Assembly: GCF_026196735.1 (NCBI RefSeq)
Contig: NZ_JAPHUF010000007.1
Coordinates: forward strand, 332,485-396,484
From: Sulfurimonas sp.
GTDB lineage: Bacteria > Campylobacterota > Campylobacteria > Campylobacterales > Sulfurimonadaceae
Length of the DNA stretch: 64,000 nt
Reading direction: 5' to 3'
How positions within the stretch are numbered: the first letter of the stretch is position 1; the number at the start of each line of letters is the position of its first letter. This document shows, piece after piece, positions 51,915 to 61,034 of this stretch. The position numbers and the translations under genes are program-made. The notes below the pieces were generated by a model that was given only the letters and a program-made list of their open reading frames with translations, did not search any database and was not told the DNA's origin.

Positions 51915-53789
51915 ATGAGATATTTTAAGTGCTTATTATATAGTTTTATATTTAGTTATTCTTCTTTGTATTCTTATACTGTTGAGTCTGTTCGTGCCAC
52001 TACTGAAAATAGTAGAAGTGACTATTATAATGGCTCTTGTGGTTATGTTAGTTCTGATTATGTTCGTGGAGTTTATGAATCTTATTATCCTGCTGAATTT
52101 GTTGCGACTGCTTCTTATACATCTGTTGCTACTACATACACAAATTATACTTTAGTTCAGTCTTTACTAGCTAATCCTGATTTTGTTTTTGTTTCAGGCT
52201 CTGCAATAACAAACAATACTTATACTCATTGTCAAACTAATGGAGCAGAAAGTCCTACGGGCTCATTATATGCTAAAGGTAATTATGATTATAAAATTAT
52301 TACTAATTGGCAGTTTGTCGGAACTTGTTCCCCTGATACTGTTTATGATGATGAGTTAGGTGTTTGTGCATATCCCCCTATTATGTCTGATGATGATTTT
52401 GACGATGACGGTACTCTTAACAAATGTGATAAGGATTTTGCTCTTTCTCATCCTGATTTATATGATAGTTATGATTGTGATGGCGATGGTATTCCTAATG
52501 ATAGTGATTTAGATTATGACGGCGATGGCGTTCCTGATTCTACACAGACATCAAGTCCTTATTGTGGTGGTGCTAATACTTCTGCTTCCCCTACTTTTTA
52601 TGGAAATATTTTTGAAGTCTCAACTTATAGAGCTATTGGGCTTTCTAATCCTGATGATTGTTCATACTATGGAACTTCTGGCGGTGGATGGGATAGTACC
52701 TTTTCTTATCCTGATTTAAATCCTAATTGTTCTGATAGTGTTTGGTGCTATGCTCATGAAAAAGATTCAATTGATGAATGCAAAGAGACTGCTTCTTCTA
52801 ATCAGCCAATAGGTTTTATATATAAAGAATCAATTACCGATGCTTCTTTGTGTAGTTCTATGGTTGATGGCATTACTTATTCATCAGATTATTTTTATAC
52901 TGGTAATTTAACTATTTGTCCCGACGCTAAATATTGTTATTTACAGCCTGTCGCTCCTGTTGATGAAGATACTAATTCAGAAGACACAGATACTTCAATG
53001 GAAGTTTTAGATTTAAACTCTACTACTAGCGAATTATCCCCTTTGCTTCAAGCTTCAAATACTACTAATAAACATTTAGATGATTTAAAAGATAAAACTG
53101 ATATCACTAATGACAAATTAGATGATTTAAAAGAACTTGCCAATCAATCTTTAACAAGTAGTAAAGATATAAAAAATACTTTAGATGATATAAAATCAAA
53201 TTCTGATAAATCTATTTCTAATCAGCTTGAAAATATATCTAAATTATCAAATATTAATAATTCATTATCTGATACTAATTCTAGATTAAATTCTTTAAAT
53301 CAAATAGGTTTAGATTCTAATAATCAATTAAAAAATATTTTAGAAGCTATTGAAAATAAAGATATAAATAATAGTGGCTCTGAAATCGATTTAAATGCTA
53401 CAAATTCTTTGCTTTCTAATATATCTGATAAATCTAATTTTATAAGTAATGCTTTAAACGGTAAAGATTCTGGCGGTCTAGATATTGATGTTTCAGATTT
53501 GACTAGCAATTTTGATACTGGGACTTCTTTATTTTCTGATATTCAAGAATCTTTTATCAATGTAGGTTCTTCTTATGATAGTCTTTTCAATAATTTAAAT
53601 ACTGGTTTTAATTATTCTGTTTCTGGTGGCTCTGGTGCTGTTATTTCTACTACTGCATTAGGAAAAGATATTGAAGTCGATTTCTGTTCTTTTCTTCCAA
53701 CTCTTGCACCCGTTTTTTATTATTTTATGTATATATCTTTAATGATTGTTTCATTGAGATTATTTTATGAGGGTTTCAAGGTTGTTTAA
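51915..53789 (+). CDS. pIII/TspB-like tip (adsorption) protein with Asp-rich TSP3-type repeats and coiled coil
   Basis: Signal peptide; DCDGDGIPNDSDLDYDGDGVPDS; coiled coil; C-terminal TM FYYFMYISLMIVSLRLFYEGFKVV. Confidence 0.8.
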   Translation: MRYFKCLLYSFIFSYSSLYSYTVESVRATTENSRSDYYNGSCGYVSSDYVRGVYESYYPAEFVATASYTSVATTYTNYTLVQSLLANPDFVFVSGSAITNNTYTHCQTNGAESPTGSLYAKGNYDYKIITNWQFVGTCSPDTVYDDELGVCAYPPIMSDDDFDDDGTLNKCDKDFALSHPDLYDSYDCDGDGIPNDSDLDYDGDGVPDSTQTSSPYCGGANTSASPTFYGNIFEVSTYRAIGLSNPDDCSYYGTSGGGWDSTFSYPDLNPNCSDSVWCYAHEKDSIDECKETASSNQPIGFIYKESITDASLCSSMVDGITYSSDYFYTGNLTICPDAKYCYLQPVAPVDEDTNSEDTDTSMEVLDLNSTTSELSPLLQASNTTNKHLDDLKDKTDITNDKLDDLKELANQSLTSSKDIKNTLDDIKSNSDKSISNQLENISKLSNINNSLSDTNSRLNSLNQIGLDSNNQLKNILEAIENKDINNSGSEIDLNATNSLLSNISDKSNFISNALNGKDSGGLDIDVSDLTSNFDTGTSLFSDIQESFINVGSSYDSLFNNLNTGFNYSVSGGSGAVISTTALGKDIEVDFCSFLPTLAPVFYYFMYISLMIVSLRLFYEGFKVV

Positions 53790-54170
53790 ATGGGTAAAAT
53801 AATATCATATATAATAGCTTGGATTTCTAAAAAAGCTCTTTGGGGTGTCATTTATTATTCTTTAGCGACTGTTTATTTTTTGAGTATGGTCGCAATGATT
53901 ACCGCTTTTTTTGTTGCTTTAGATTTTTTTATTCAAGAAATTAGAGTTTTGATTTCTATGATGTCGTCTTATGATGGTGGTAGTGATTTAGTAGCTAAAG
54001 TTTACGGTGTTTTAAATTGCGTTGGTATCACTCAAGCTATTAACGATGTTTCGCCTCTTTTTAGTTCTGCTCTTGTTTTTTTAGTTGCTCGTGTTCTTAT
54101 TCAACAAGTAAACCGCTTTTATAAAAATATTTTTGGCATTGTAAGTTCAATTATGAAAACTGGTGTTTGA
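53790..54170 (+). CDS. pVI-like minor coat protein (DUF2523-like)
   Basis: Several TM segments; between tip gene and zot. Confidence 0.75.
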   Translation: MGKIISYIIAWISKKALWGVIYYSLATVYFLSMVAMITAFFVALDFFIQEIRVLISMMSSYDGGSDLVAKVYGVLNCVGITQAINDVSPLFSSALVFLVARVLIQQVNRFYKNIFGIVSSIMKTGV

Positions 54171-54171
54171 T

Positions 54172-55251
54172 ATGCTTATTTTTTTAACTGGCGTACCTGG
54201 TAGCGGAAAAAGTTATTTTGCTGTTAATAAGATATTTAATAATTTTTCTGATTCTGAAAATGCTAAACCTGATTTAAATAAAAATTATAAAAATTGTTAT
54301 ACTAATATTAATGAATTTAAATTCGATAAATTTCAAGATGTTTATAAACTTGATTTTGATGATTTAAAAGATAAATTGACTCAATTATATGCACTTTATA
54401 AAGATAAAGTTTCTGATTCTGAATTAATTAAAAAGTGTGATGAGTTTGAAATTAGTAACACTTTATTTGTTATAGATGAGGCTCATAATTATTTTGATAT
54501 AAATGATAAAGTTTTGATATGGTGGTTATCATATCATAGGCATTTGTTTCAAGATGTTTTCCTTATCACTCAAAATCTTGCTTTGATTTTTTCTAAATAT
54601 AAATCATTTGCTGAATATTTTTATAATGCTAAACCTACAACAGTAGTATTCAATAGAAATTATTTGGTTTATGATTCTTTTATAAGTTCTCGCCTTTCTA
54701 TTAAGTCTCATTCTGGTCGTATTAAAGTTAAAAAAAATAAAGAAGTTTTTGATTTATATCATAGTGGTGATTCTGTTAAATCTGATAATGTTATTTTAAA
54801 ATATATTGGTTATGCGGTTTCTTTTTTTGTTTTGGGTGCTATTTTATTTTTTATTATTATCAATAATTTTGGTAATAAAGAAGATGATAATTTACCTAAA
54901 CAATCTCATATTGATAATAAACATATAAATAATAATATTTCAAATGAATCTAGTTTTAATGATACTGAAAATTTTAATTATGATGAAGATAATATTTTTT
55001 TTATTTTAAATTGTACTAATAAAATTTGCATTAACAATGATATTTCTATCCCTCCTGAATTGGTAACTTATTTTATAAATTCTTCTGATTTTAAAATTTT
55101 ATATACTGAAAAAATAACTAATAATTATTATAGATTTTATATTGACACTAAAAGTTCTTTTTATGATTATTTAAATATTAACAAAGGGGTTAACAATGAG
55201 AAATCTAGTTCAAATCTTAATACTGCTAAATTGCTTAGTATCGGCAAATGA
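54172..55251 (+). CDS. zot: Zot/pI-like morphogenesis ATPase
   Basis: MLIFLTGVPGSGKSYFAVNKIF Walker A; TLFVIDEAHNYF; later single TM. Confidence 0.93.
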   Translation: MLIFLTGVPGSGKSYFAVNKIFNNFSDSENAKPDLNKNYKNCYTNINEFKFDKFQDVYKLDFDDLKDKLTQLYALYKDKVSDSELIKKCDEFEISNTLFVIDEAHNYFDINDKVLIWWLSYHRHLFQDVFLITQNLALIFSKYKSFAEYFYNAKPTTVVFNRNYLVYDSFISSRLSIKSHSGRIKVKKNKEVFDLYHSGDSVKSDNVILKYIGYAVSFFVLGAILFFIIINNFGNKEDDNLPKQSHIDNKHINNNISNESSFNDTENFNYDEDNIFFILNCTNKICINNDISIPPELVTYFINSSDFKILYTEKITNNYYRFYIDTKSSFYDYLNINKGVNNEKSSSNLNTAKLLSIGK

Positions 55252-56401
55252 TAAAAATATATCTTTACTTGATTTTGCCAGTCAATTATCTTTAAAAAAT
55301 AATATAAATATTTATATTGATGAAGATATAAAAAGTAAAAATATTTCTTTGTATGTTCCTGAAAAAATATCTAATAATGATTTATTTTCTGTTTTTAAAA
55401 GCTCTATTGATAAATTAGATTTTATGTTAATAAAAAAAGGTTCAATTTATTATTTATCTAAAAAAGTTGAAGCACCTATTAATCAGTATCTTTATAAATT
55501 AAAATATAATTCTTTTAAAGACTGTGATAAAATTTTAAAAAGTTTTAATTTTCCATATTTTTATCTTTCTGATTCTAATACTTTTATAATCACTTCTACA
55601 AAAAAACAATATGAACTTATCAAACAATATTTAAGAACTGTTGACATAAAACAAAGTCAAGTTATTTTAAAAATTATGATATTTGAGTTTAATAATAATG
55701 ACTTAAAAGAAAGAGGTTTTAAATATTCATCTATTTATAAAGATGAGCTAGGCGTTACAGAAATAGCTTTTAATTCTATTGTTGCTCCTTTAAATACATC
55801 TTCTTTAACTTTATCTAATACAGAGTATTATGGTGCTTTGAAATTACTTAATGAACATAATTTGTTAAATGTTAAACAATTCCCTTATATATTGGCCCGA
55901 AATAATGATGATTTTAAATTTGAAGCTGTTGAGAATGTTCCTTATTTAGTTACAACTGTAAAAACAGAAGCAACTAATACAAGTGAACAAACTAATATTG
56001 AATATCGTGATGTTGGTCTTAAAATCAATGGAAAAAGTCTTATATATCATGATTATATAACTTTAAATTTAGATTTAGTTATTGAAGATTTTATGCAAAC
56101 AACATTAGAAACAAATACACCAAAAACATACAAGAGATATTTAAAATCAAATACTAATATTGATTATAATAATGTTCTTCTTCTCTCTGGAATTAAAAGA
56201 ACTAAGCATGAAGTTACTGATTATAACATCCCTTTTCTTTCTAATATTCCATATTTAGGCGAAATATTTAAATATAAATCAAATAATGAATCAGAGTTAA
56301 ATATTACTATTGCTATTGAAGTTATAAAAAGTAATGACTTTAATAATTCATCATTTATAGATGATTTTTCTAATCTTATTGAAAAGGATAATACTAAATA
56401 A
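55196..56401 (+). CDS. Phage secretin (pIV-like)
   Basis: Signal peptide; VILKIMIFEFNNNDLKERGFKYSS; VLLLSGIKRTKHEVTDYNIPFLSNIPYLGEIFKYKS. Confidence 0.9.
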   Translation: MRNLVQILILLNCLVSANDKNISLLDFASQLSLKNNINIYIDEDIKSKNISLYVPEKISNNDLFSVFKSSIDKLDFMLIKKGSIYYLSKKVEAPINQYLYKLKYNSFKDCDKILKSFNFPYFYLSDSNTFIITSTKKQYELIKQYLRTVDIKQSQVILKIMIFEFNNNDLKERGFKYSSIYKDELGVTEIAFNSIVAPLNTSSLTLSNTEYYGALKLLNEHNLLNVKQFPYILARNNDDFKFEAVENVPYLVTTVKTEATNTSEQTNIEYRDVGLKINGKSLIYHDYITLNLDLVIEDFMQTTLETNTPKTYKRYLKSNTNIDYNNVLLLSGIKRTKHEVTDYNIPFLSNIPYLGEIFKYKSNNESELNITIAIEVIKSNDFNNSSFIDDFSNLIEKDNTK

Positions 56402-56404
56402 AGT

Positions 56405-56464
56405 AGCCTCTCCGACTTCTTTGCACTTTTTGAGCTTGCGAAAAAATGCAAAAAGAGAGAGGCT
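56405..56464. other. 60-nt imperfect hairpin between secretin and rep genes (terminator or replication-origin candidate)
   Basis: AGCCTCTC/GAGAGGCT, TTTGCA/TGCAAA, TTTTT/AAAAA nested arms. Confidence 0.75.
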
Positions 56465-56521
56465 CTTGTCTATTTAACAAAAGTTTACCGACATCTTAAA
56501 AAAAACAATTAGGAGTGACAA

Positions 56522-57877
56522 ATGTTTGGATTAAATAAGAACGATTTAAAAATGATACAGAATAAACTTGATAATCAAAGTAGCTATTTAGATAATAATT
56601 ATTTTACTACTTCATCAGGTCAAATTAAAACGCTTAAAGATGTTAGCTATAGTGCTAATCATTCAGTTAGATATTATGCACAACTTAATAATAAAATTGA
56701 CACTATGACTAAAACTGCTCTAAGTCAAGGTTTACATAGTTGTTTTCTTACTATGACACTTGATGGTTATTTTAGAGATTTATTACATGGAGATTATACT
56801 AGATTTGATAATCTTTCAAATGAAGATAAATTTATAGCTTTGCAAGGTGTTCCATCAAGTGAAGCTCTTGGAGAGGTGCGTCAAAAGATAGAATCTAGAA
56901 TGAAGCTTGATATAAAAGATTTATATAATATACTTAATCATCAAACTAAAAGATATTTAAAAAGTTATGCTTTCAAAAAATTAAAAAAAGCAAATCAAAA
57001 TTATATGTATATCAGAACTGTTGAGCCTCATAAGGACGGTGTGCCTCATTTTCATATGATGTTATATATTCCATTTGAACATATTGAACAGTTTAAAAAA
57101 GACTTTATTAAATCTTACCCTGCTCCACAAAACAGACGCATAAGAGATAGTAAAAAATATATTCAAGATTTTAAAATTGATAATCAAGAATTGGAATCTT
57201 TTCAAACAAAAATTGAAGATACCACAGCTTATGTTATGAAATATGTTTTAAAATCTTTTATGGATGTTAAAAATCAAAAAGAGATTGATTATATTCAAGC
57301 ATGGTACATTAAGCATAGAATTATGCGTTGTGTTACTTCAAGGTCTTTAGTTCCTCAATGGGTTTATCAGTTGGCTTATGCTTTTGAAAGTGATTGGTAT
57401 CATTTAACTGACTTGATGAATGATAAAAATAATTATGTTGAGTGGAGCAAAGAAGATAATTATTTTTATTTTATTGATAATCATACTAAAAGAGAATTGA
57501 TTTATCAGTATGGTAAATTTCAAGTAGTTTATGAAGATAGGGTTATAAAAGAGATTGGTCAAGTTAGAGAGAAAAAATTTAGCATTGAAGTATATGACAA
57601 AACTCCCACAAAGTGGATTAAAAAAGAGATTCCTGTACCTATTTATCAAGATGATAAATTAATAGGATATTTTACTAAACAAAATGGTTTTAAATCAGAA
57701 ATTATTCAACCTTATCAGATGAATCATTTAGATTTATATAATTATTTTCATAATATGGATATTGAAACTGTTAATCTTTCTCGTTATATGGTAACTAGAA
57801 ATTTAATGATTGATAGATGTCTTTTACAAGCTGATAAGCTCCCTATTGATATTCATAAAACTTTAGAAGTGTTTTAA
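56522..57877 (+). CDS. HUH-type rolling-circle replication initiator
   Basis: GVPHFHMMLYIP (HUH) and AYVMKYVLKSF (two Tyr spaced by 4). Confidence 0.88.
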   Translation: MFGLNKNDLKMIQNKLDNQSSYLDNNYFTTSSGQIKTLKDVSYSANHSVRYYAQLNNKIDTMTKTALSQGLHSCFLTMTLDGYFRDLLHGDYTRFDNLSNEDKFIALQGVPSSEALGEVRQKIESRMKLDIKDLYNILNHQTKRYLKSYAFKKLKKANQNYMYIRTVEPHKDGVPHFHMMLYIPFEHIEQFKKDFIKSYPAPQNRRIRDSKKYIQDFKIDNQELESFQTKIEDTTAYVMKYVLKSFMDVKNQKEIDYIQAWYIKHRIMRCVTSRSLVPQWVYQLAYAFESDWYHLTDLMNDKNNYVEWSKEDNYFYFIDNHTKRELIYQYGKFQVVYEDRVIKEIGQVREKKFSIEVYDKTPTKWIKKEIPVPIYQDDKLIGYFTKQNGFKSEIIQPYQMNHLDLYNYFHNMDIETVNLSRYMVTRNLMIDRCLLQADKLPIDIHKTLEVF

Positions 57878-57887
57878 AAGATTAATC

Positions 57888-58094
57888 ATGCAGCTACAAA
57901 CTATCCAAAAATTATCTGAAAATGTTGGAATTGATACATCATATATTAGAAAAATGATTAAAGATAAGGTTTTAACTCCTTATAAAATGGATGGTTATAA
58001 AAGAATATACATTGATTTGGATGAATTTAATTCAAATATAAAGCCTGTATTTGATATCGATTCAAAAATAGATTTAGAAAAATATTTAATATAA
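57888..58094 (+). CDS. HTH excisionase-like protein
   Basis: QKLSENVGIDTSYIRKMIKDKVLTPYKMDGYKRIYID; directly upstream of integrase. Confidence 0.75.
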   Translation: MQLQTIQKLSENVGIDTSYIRKMIKDKVLTPYKMDGYKRIYIDLDEFNSNIKPVFDIDSKIDLEKYLI

Positions 58095-58106
58095 AAGGTT
58101 ATTATT

Positions 58107-59210
58107 ATGCTTCATAGTAAAGTTGTCACTACTAAAAGAGGTAAAAAAGGAATGACAACACATTATATTATTGGCTCTATGATTTGGCTAAATTATTATG
58201 TTGATGGTGTTCGTATTCGTAAATCTACAAAATTAAAAAATACACCACAAAATATTAAAATAGTTATAGAAAAAATCATACCTGCCCTTGATACAAAAAT
58301 AGCAACTGGCGAAATATATAAAAAGAAGCCTAAAACATTTGAATATTATGGCAATATATTTCTAAAACAAAAGGATAGCAATAAAAGTTATCATTTAAAA
58401 CAAGGTTATTACAAAAAAGTTATTGAACACTTCAAAGGTCAAAATGTAGATACTATTACTAGATTAGATATAAAAGAATTTTTAAATTCATTTAATATCA
58501 CTTCAAAATCTAAAGGTGTCTATAAAACGACATGTAAAGAGATTTTTGAATTAGCTGTTGATGATGGTGTAATAAGTTTTAACCCTGCTCTTGATATAAA
58601 ATTAAAAGCAGATGTTAGAAAAGATGTAGAATATTATACTAAATGTGAAGTAAATCAGCTGTTATCTTCTTCAACTGGAATTATGAGAGCTTATCTATTT
58701 ATAGCTTTTAATACTGGTATGAGAGTTGGCGAGATATTGGGATTGCAATTATCTGATTTTAAAGATGATGGATATATACATATTAAGAGAACTAGAACTA
58801 AAGGCATTATAGGAAGTGGTAAAACTAACAATGCTATAAGGAAAGTTCCTTATCCTAGATTTATTCTTGATGAAGTTAGAAATATTTTAACTAATCATGT
58901 ATTCATATTTAATAATATTAATGACGCTTCCCTGCTTCGTAGTCAATGGTCTAAAGTCCTTGCTGATAGTGGAGTACCTAAATATAAGCTATCTTCAACT
59001 CGTCACACATTTGCTACATTGATGTTAAAAGAAAATATAGTTAGTATTAATGAGCTATCAGGTCTTTTAGGACATAGTACGCCTAAAGTCACTTTAGAGC
59101 ATTATGCTAGTGTTATTAAGTCTGATAATATTCATTTAGGTGTTAATTTTTCTTTATTTGGTCAAGATTCGGTCAAGATTGATGATGAGGATAGCTATAA
59201 GAGCCTATAA
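58107..59210 (+). CDS. int: Tyrosine recombinase/integrase
   Basis: NTGMRVGEILGLQLSDF, STRHTFATLML, LGHSTPKVTLEHYA. Confidence 0.95.
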   Translation: MLHSKVVTTKRGKKGMTTHYIIGSMIWLNYYVDGVRIRKSTKLKNTPQNIKIVIEKIIPALDTKIATGEIYKKKPKTFEYYGNIFLKQKDSNKSYHLKQGYYKKVIEHFKGQNVDTITRLDIKEFLNSFNITSKSKGVYKTTCKEIFELAVDDGVISFNPALDIKLKADVRKDVEYYTKCEVNQLLSSSTGIMRAYLFIAFNTGMRVGEILGLQLSDFKDDGYIHIKRTRTKGIIGSGKTNNAIRKVPYPRFILDEVRNILTNHVFIFNNINDASLLRSQWSKVLADSGVPKYKLSSTRHTFATLMLKENIVSINELSGLLGHSTPKVTLEHYASVIKSDNIHLGVNFSLFGQDSVKIDDEDSYKSL

Positions 59211-59228
59211 ATAGGGCTTAAACGAAAT

Positions 59229-59584
59229 AGGTACAACTATAAGCCGAGTTTTGTTTTGATAGTATTAATCTACCACACCATTTACATAGTGTTTCTAGCG
59301 AAACAGTAGCTAAAAGCAAATATACGGCTAAATACCATATATTTACCCCTAAGACGCTGACCACCTGTTTCTTGCTGCCATGTTGGGTTTACAAGCTCTC
59401 TATGTTGCCATAAAGACTGGTGGTCTCTTACACCACCTTTTCACCTTTACTACCATAAATGATAGAAGTCTAATCTCTGTTGCACTTTCCCTCGCATTGC
59501 TACGGCCATTAGTTAAATGGAACACTGTCTTAGAGCAGCTCGGACTTTCCTCTTGATCGAATCAAGTGACTATCTGTTGTACCT
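59229..59584 (-). ncRNA. rnpB: RNase P RNA, bacterial type
   Basis: Reverse complement has GAGGAAAGTCCGAGCT, GAGGGAAAGTGCAACAGAGA, CTCGGCTTAT; P1 AGGTACAAC/GTTGTACCT closes 5' and 3' ends. Confidence 0.95.
59239..59251. repeat. attR core ATAAGCCGAGTTT inside rnpB
   Basis: Identical to 48112-48124. Confidence 0.9.
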
Positions 59585-59633
59585 TTGAAATACTACTATT
59601 TTTTTCTTTAATTTAAGCTCTAAAACATCAAGT

Positions 59634-59740
59634 GAACGATTGTTCTTTTATTCTTATTACAATATGAACAAGTGTTCTTTTATTCTAAGCTTAGATTAAC
59701 AACTGTTCATATATAATACTTTTTAAGTTAACAAATGTTC
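59634..59740. promoter_or_regulatory. Four phased operator-like palindromes, consensus (T/G)AACAAnTGTTC
   Basis: 59634-59645, 59666-59677, 59697-59708, 59729-59740; spacing 32/31/32 bp. Confidence 0.85.
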
Positions 59741-59787
59741 ATATTGGATAAACCCCTATTTTATGGACACCAAAAGGAATGCATTAA

Positions 59788-60378
59788 ATGATAAATACAA
59801 AAGAAAAAATACTAAAAGTGTCATCTACCCTATTTTCAGAGCTTGGATATAAAGGTACAAGTGTGCGAAAAATAGCTTCTGCAGTAGGTATAAGAGAGAG
59901 TGCGTTGTATAATCACTTTAAAAATAAAGAAGAAATATTTCTTAGTGTTGCAAAAGAAATATTTACTTCGCCCTTCTCTGTAGATAATGAGGATATTAAA
60001 GAGTCTGCACTTAAAGGAAAAGCTTTTTTGCAGAAGTTTGCTATGCAGTATAAGTTGCTTACATTTGATAAGAACAACGAGAACATGTTTAGGTTGTTAA
60101 TGATAGAGCTATTTGCAAACAAAGAGCTCAGAGAGCAGTTTATGGATGAGTTTCACACGCAAAATATAAAAATGCTTTCTGAAGCTTTTTTTATAATGAT
60201 GCAAAACAATCTTATTCGCTCATCAGATCCAATGATGGTCGCATATGAGTTTCTATCCACCCTATTCTATATTAGACTACAGATAACACTTATGAGGTTT
60301 GATAATAGTTCTACAACTGGCATGTCAACTCAGTTTGAGAAACATGTAGAGTTCTTTTGGGAGAGTATAAGAGTTTAA
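59788..60378 (+). CDS. TetR/AcrR-family regulator
   Basis: ILKVSSTLFSELGYKGTSVRKIASAVGIRESALYNHFKNKEEIF. Confidence 0.93.
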   Translation: MINTKEKILKVSSTLFSELGYKGTSVRKIASAVGIRESALYNHFKNKEEIFLSVAKEIFTSPFSVDNEDIKESALKGKAFLQKFAMQYKLLTFDKNNENMFRLLMIELFANKELREQFMDEFHTQNIKMLSEAFFIMMQNNLIRSSDPMMVAYEFLSTLFYIRLQITLMRFDNSSTTGMSTQFEKHVEFFWESIRV

Positions 60379-60423
60379 TATTCTTTAGTATGATATAAAT
60401 ATTAATTAATATTAAGCAAAGAT

Positions 60424-60454
60424 TTAAAAAAAAGACAACCCATTACAGGTTGTC
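60424..60454 (-). terminator. Rho-independent terminator of oor operon
   Basis: On minus strand GACAACC-TGTAATG-GGTTGTC followed by U-run. Confidence 0.88.
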
Positions 60455-60467
60455 CTCTTTAACGATA

Positions 60468-61025
60468 CTATTTAGCCATAGCTTCTTTAGCATATTTTTC
60501 ACCAAGCTCATAAGCTTTTTTATTTACATCATGAACTTTAGCCGGTACTTTAGAAAGCATTGTTTCTACTAGTACATCTTTATCAATAGCATTCATCATA
60601 GTATTTGCAATAGCGAGTGCAACAACTGATTGAGTAATTACATTCCCTACTTCTTCTTTTGCAATAGTAATAATTGGAATCTCATGGATTTTCCAAGTTT
60701 TTCTATCTTCATCAGTTGGATGAACAAGGTTTGGATCAACAACGATAATCCCACCAGGTTGAACACCACCTTTGAAAGAGTTGTAACTCACATTAGCAAC
60801 AGAAAGCATAAAACCGATTTCACCATCATTCGCATATGGGTAATAAATCTCTTGATCATCCAATTGAATATCAACAACGGTCGGTCCACCACGAACTTGT
60901 GATGTGTATGTTGCAGTTTTTAGACCTTCGCCGCCAGTTTTGATTTTTGCAGCTGCAAAAATCTCACCAGCAAGAAGAACACCTTGTCCACCAACACCTG
61001 TAAATCTCATTAATGTTTTACTCAC
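60468..61025 (-). CDS. oorC: 2-oxoglutarate:acceptor oxidoreductase gamma subunit
   Basis: RFTGVGGQGVLLAGEIFA; cluster order. Confidence 0.93.
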   Translation of the reverse strand: MSKTLMRFTGVGGQGVLLAGEIFAAAKIKTGGEGLKTATYTSQVRGGPTVVDIQLDDQEIYYPYANDGEIGFMLSVANVSYNSFKGGVQPGGIIVVDPNLVHPTDEDRKTWKIHEIPIITIAKEEVGNVITQSVVALAIANTMMNAIDKDVLVETMLSKVPAKVHDVNKKAYELGEKYAKEAMAK

Positions 61026-61034
61026 AGTGTCTCC

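Larger units (their letters stand above)
48112..59251. mobile_element. Integrated filamentous (inovirus-like) prophage in the 3' end of rnpB, about 11.1 kb
   Basis: att core ATAAGCCGAGTTT at both ends; integrase and Xis next to attR; Zot, secretin, pIII/pVI-like, coat-like and HUH Rep genes in order. Confidence 0.92.

Noticed and set aside
52516-52719. 67-aa + strand ORF within the tip protein gene
   Set aside because: Out-of-frame ORF in a low-complexity Asp-rich stretch; no ribosome-binding site recognised
54172-56401. Type II/IV pilus secretion locus explanation for the ATPase and secretin
   Set aside because: ATPase is Zot-like with a C-terminal TM half, and Rep, Int and coat-like genes surround it, so a filamentous phage fits better
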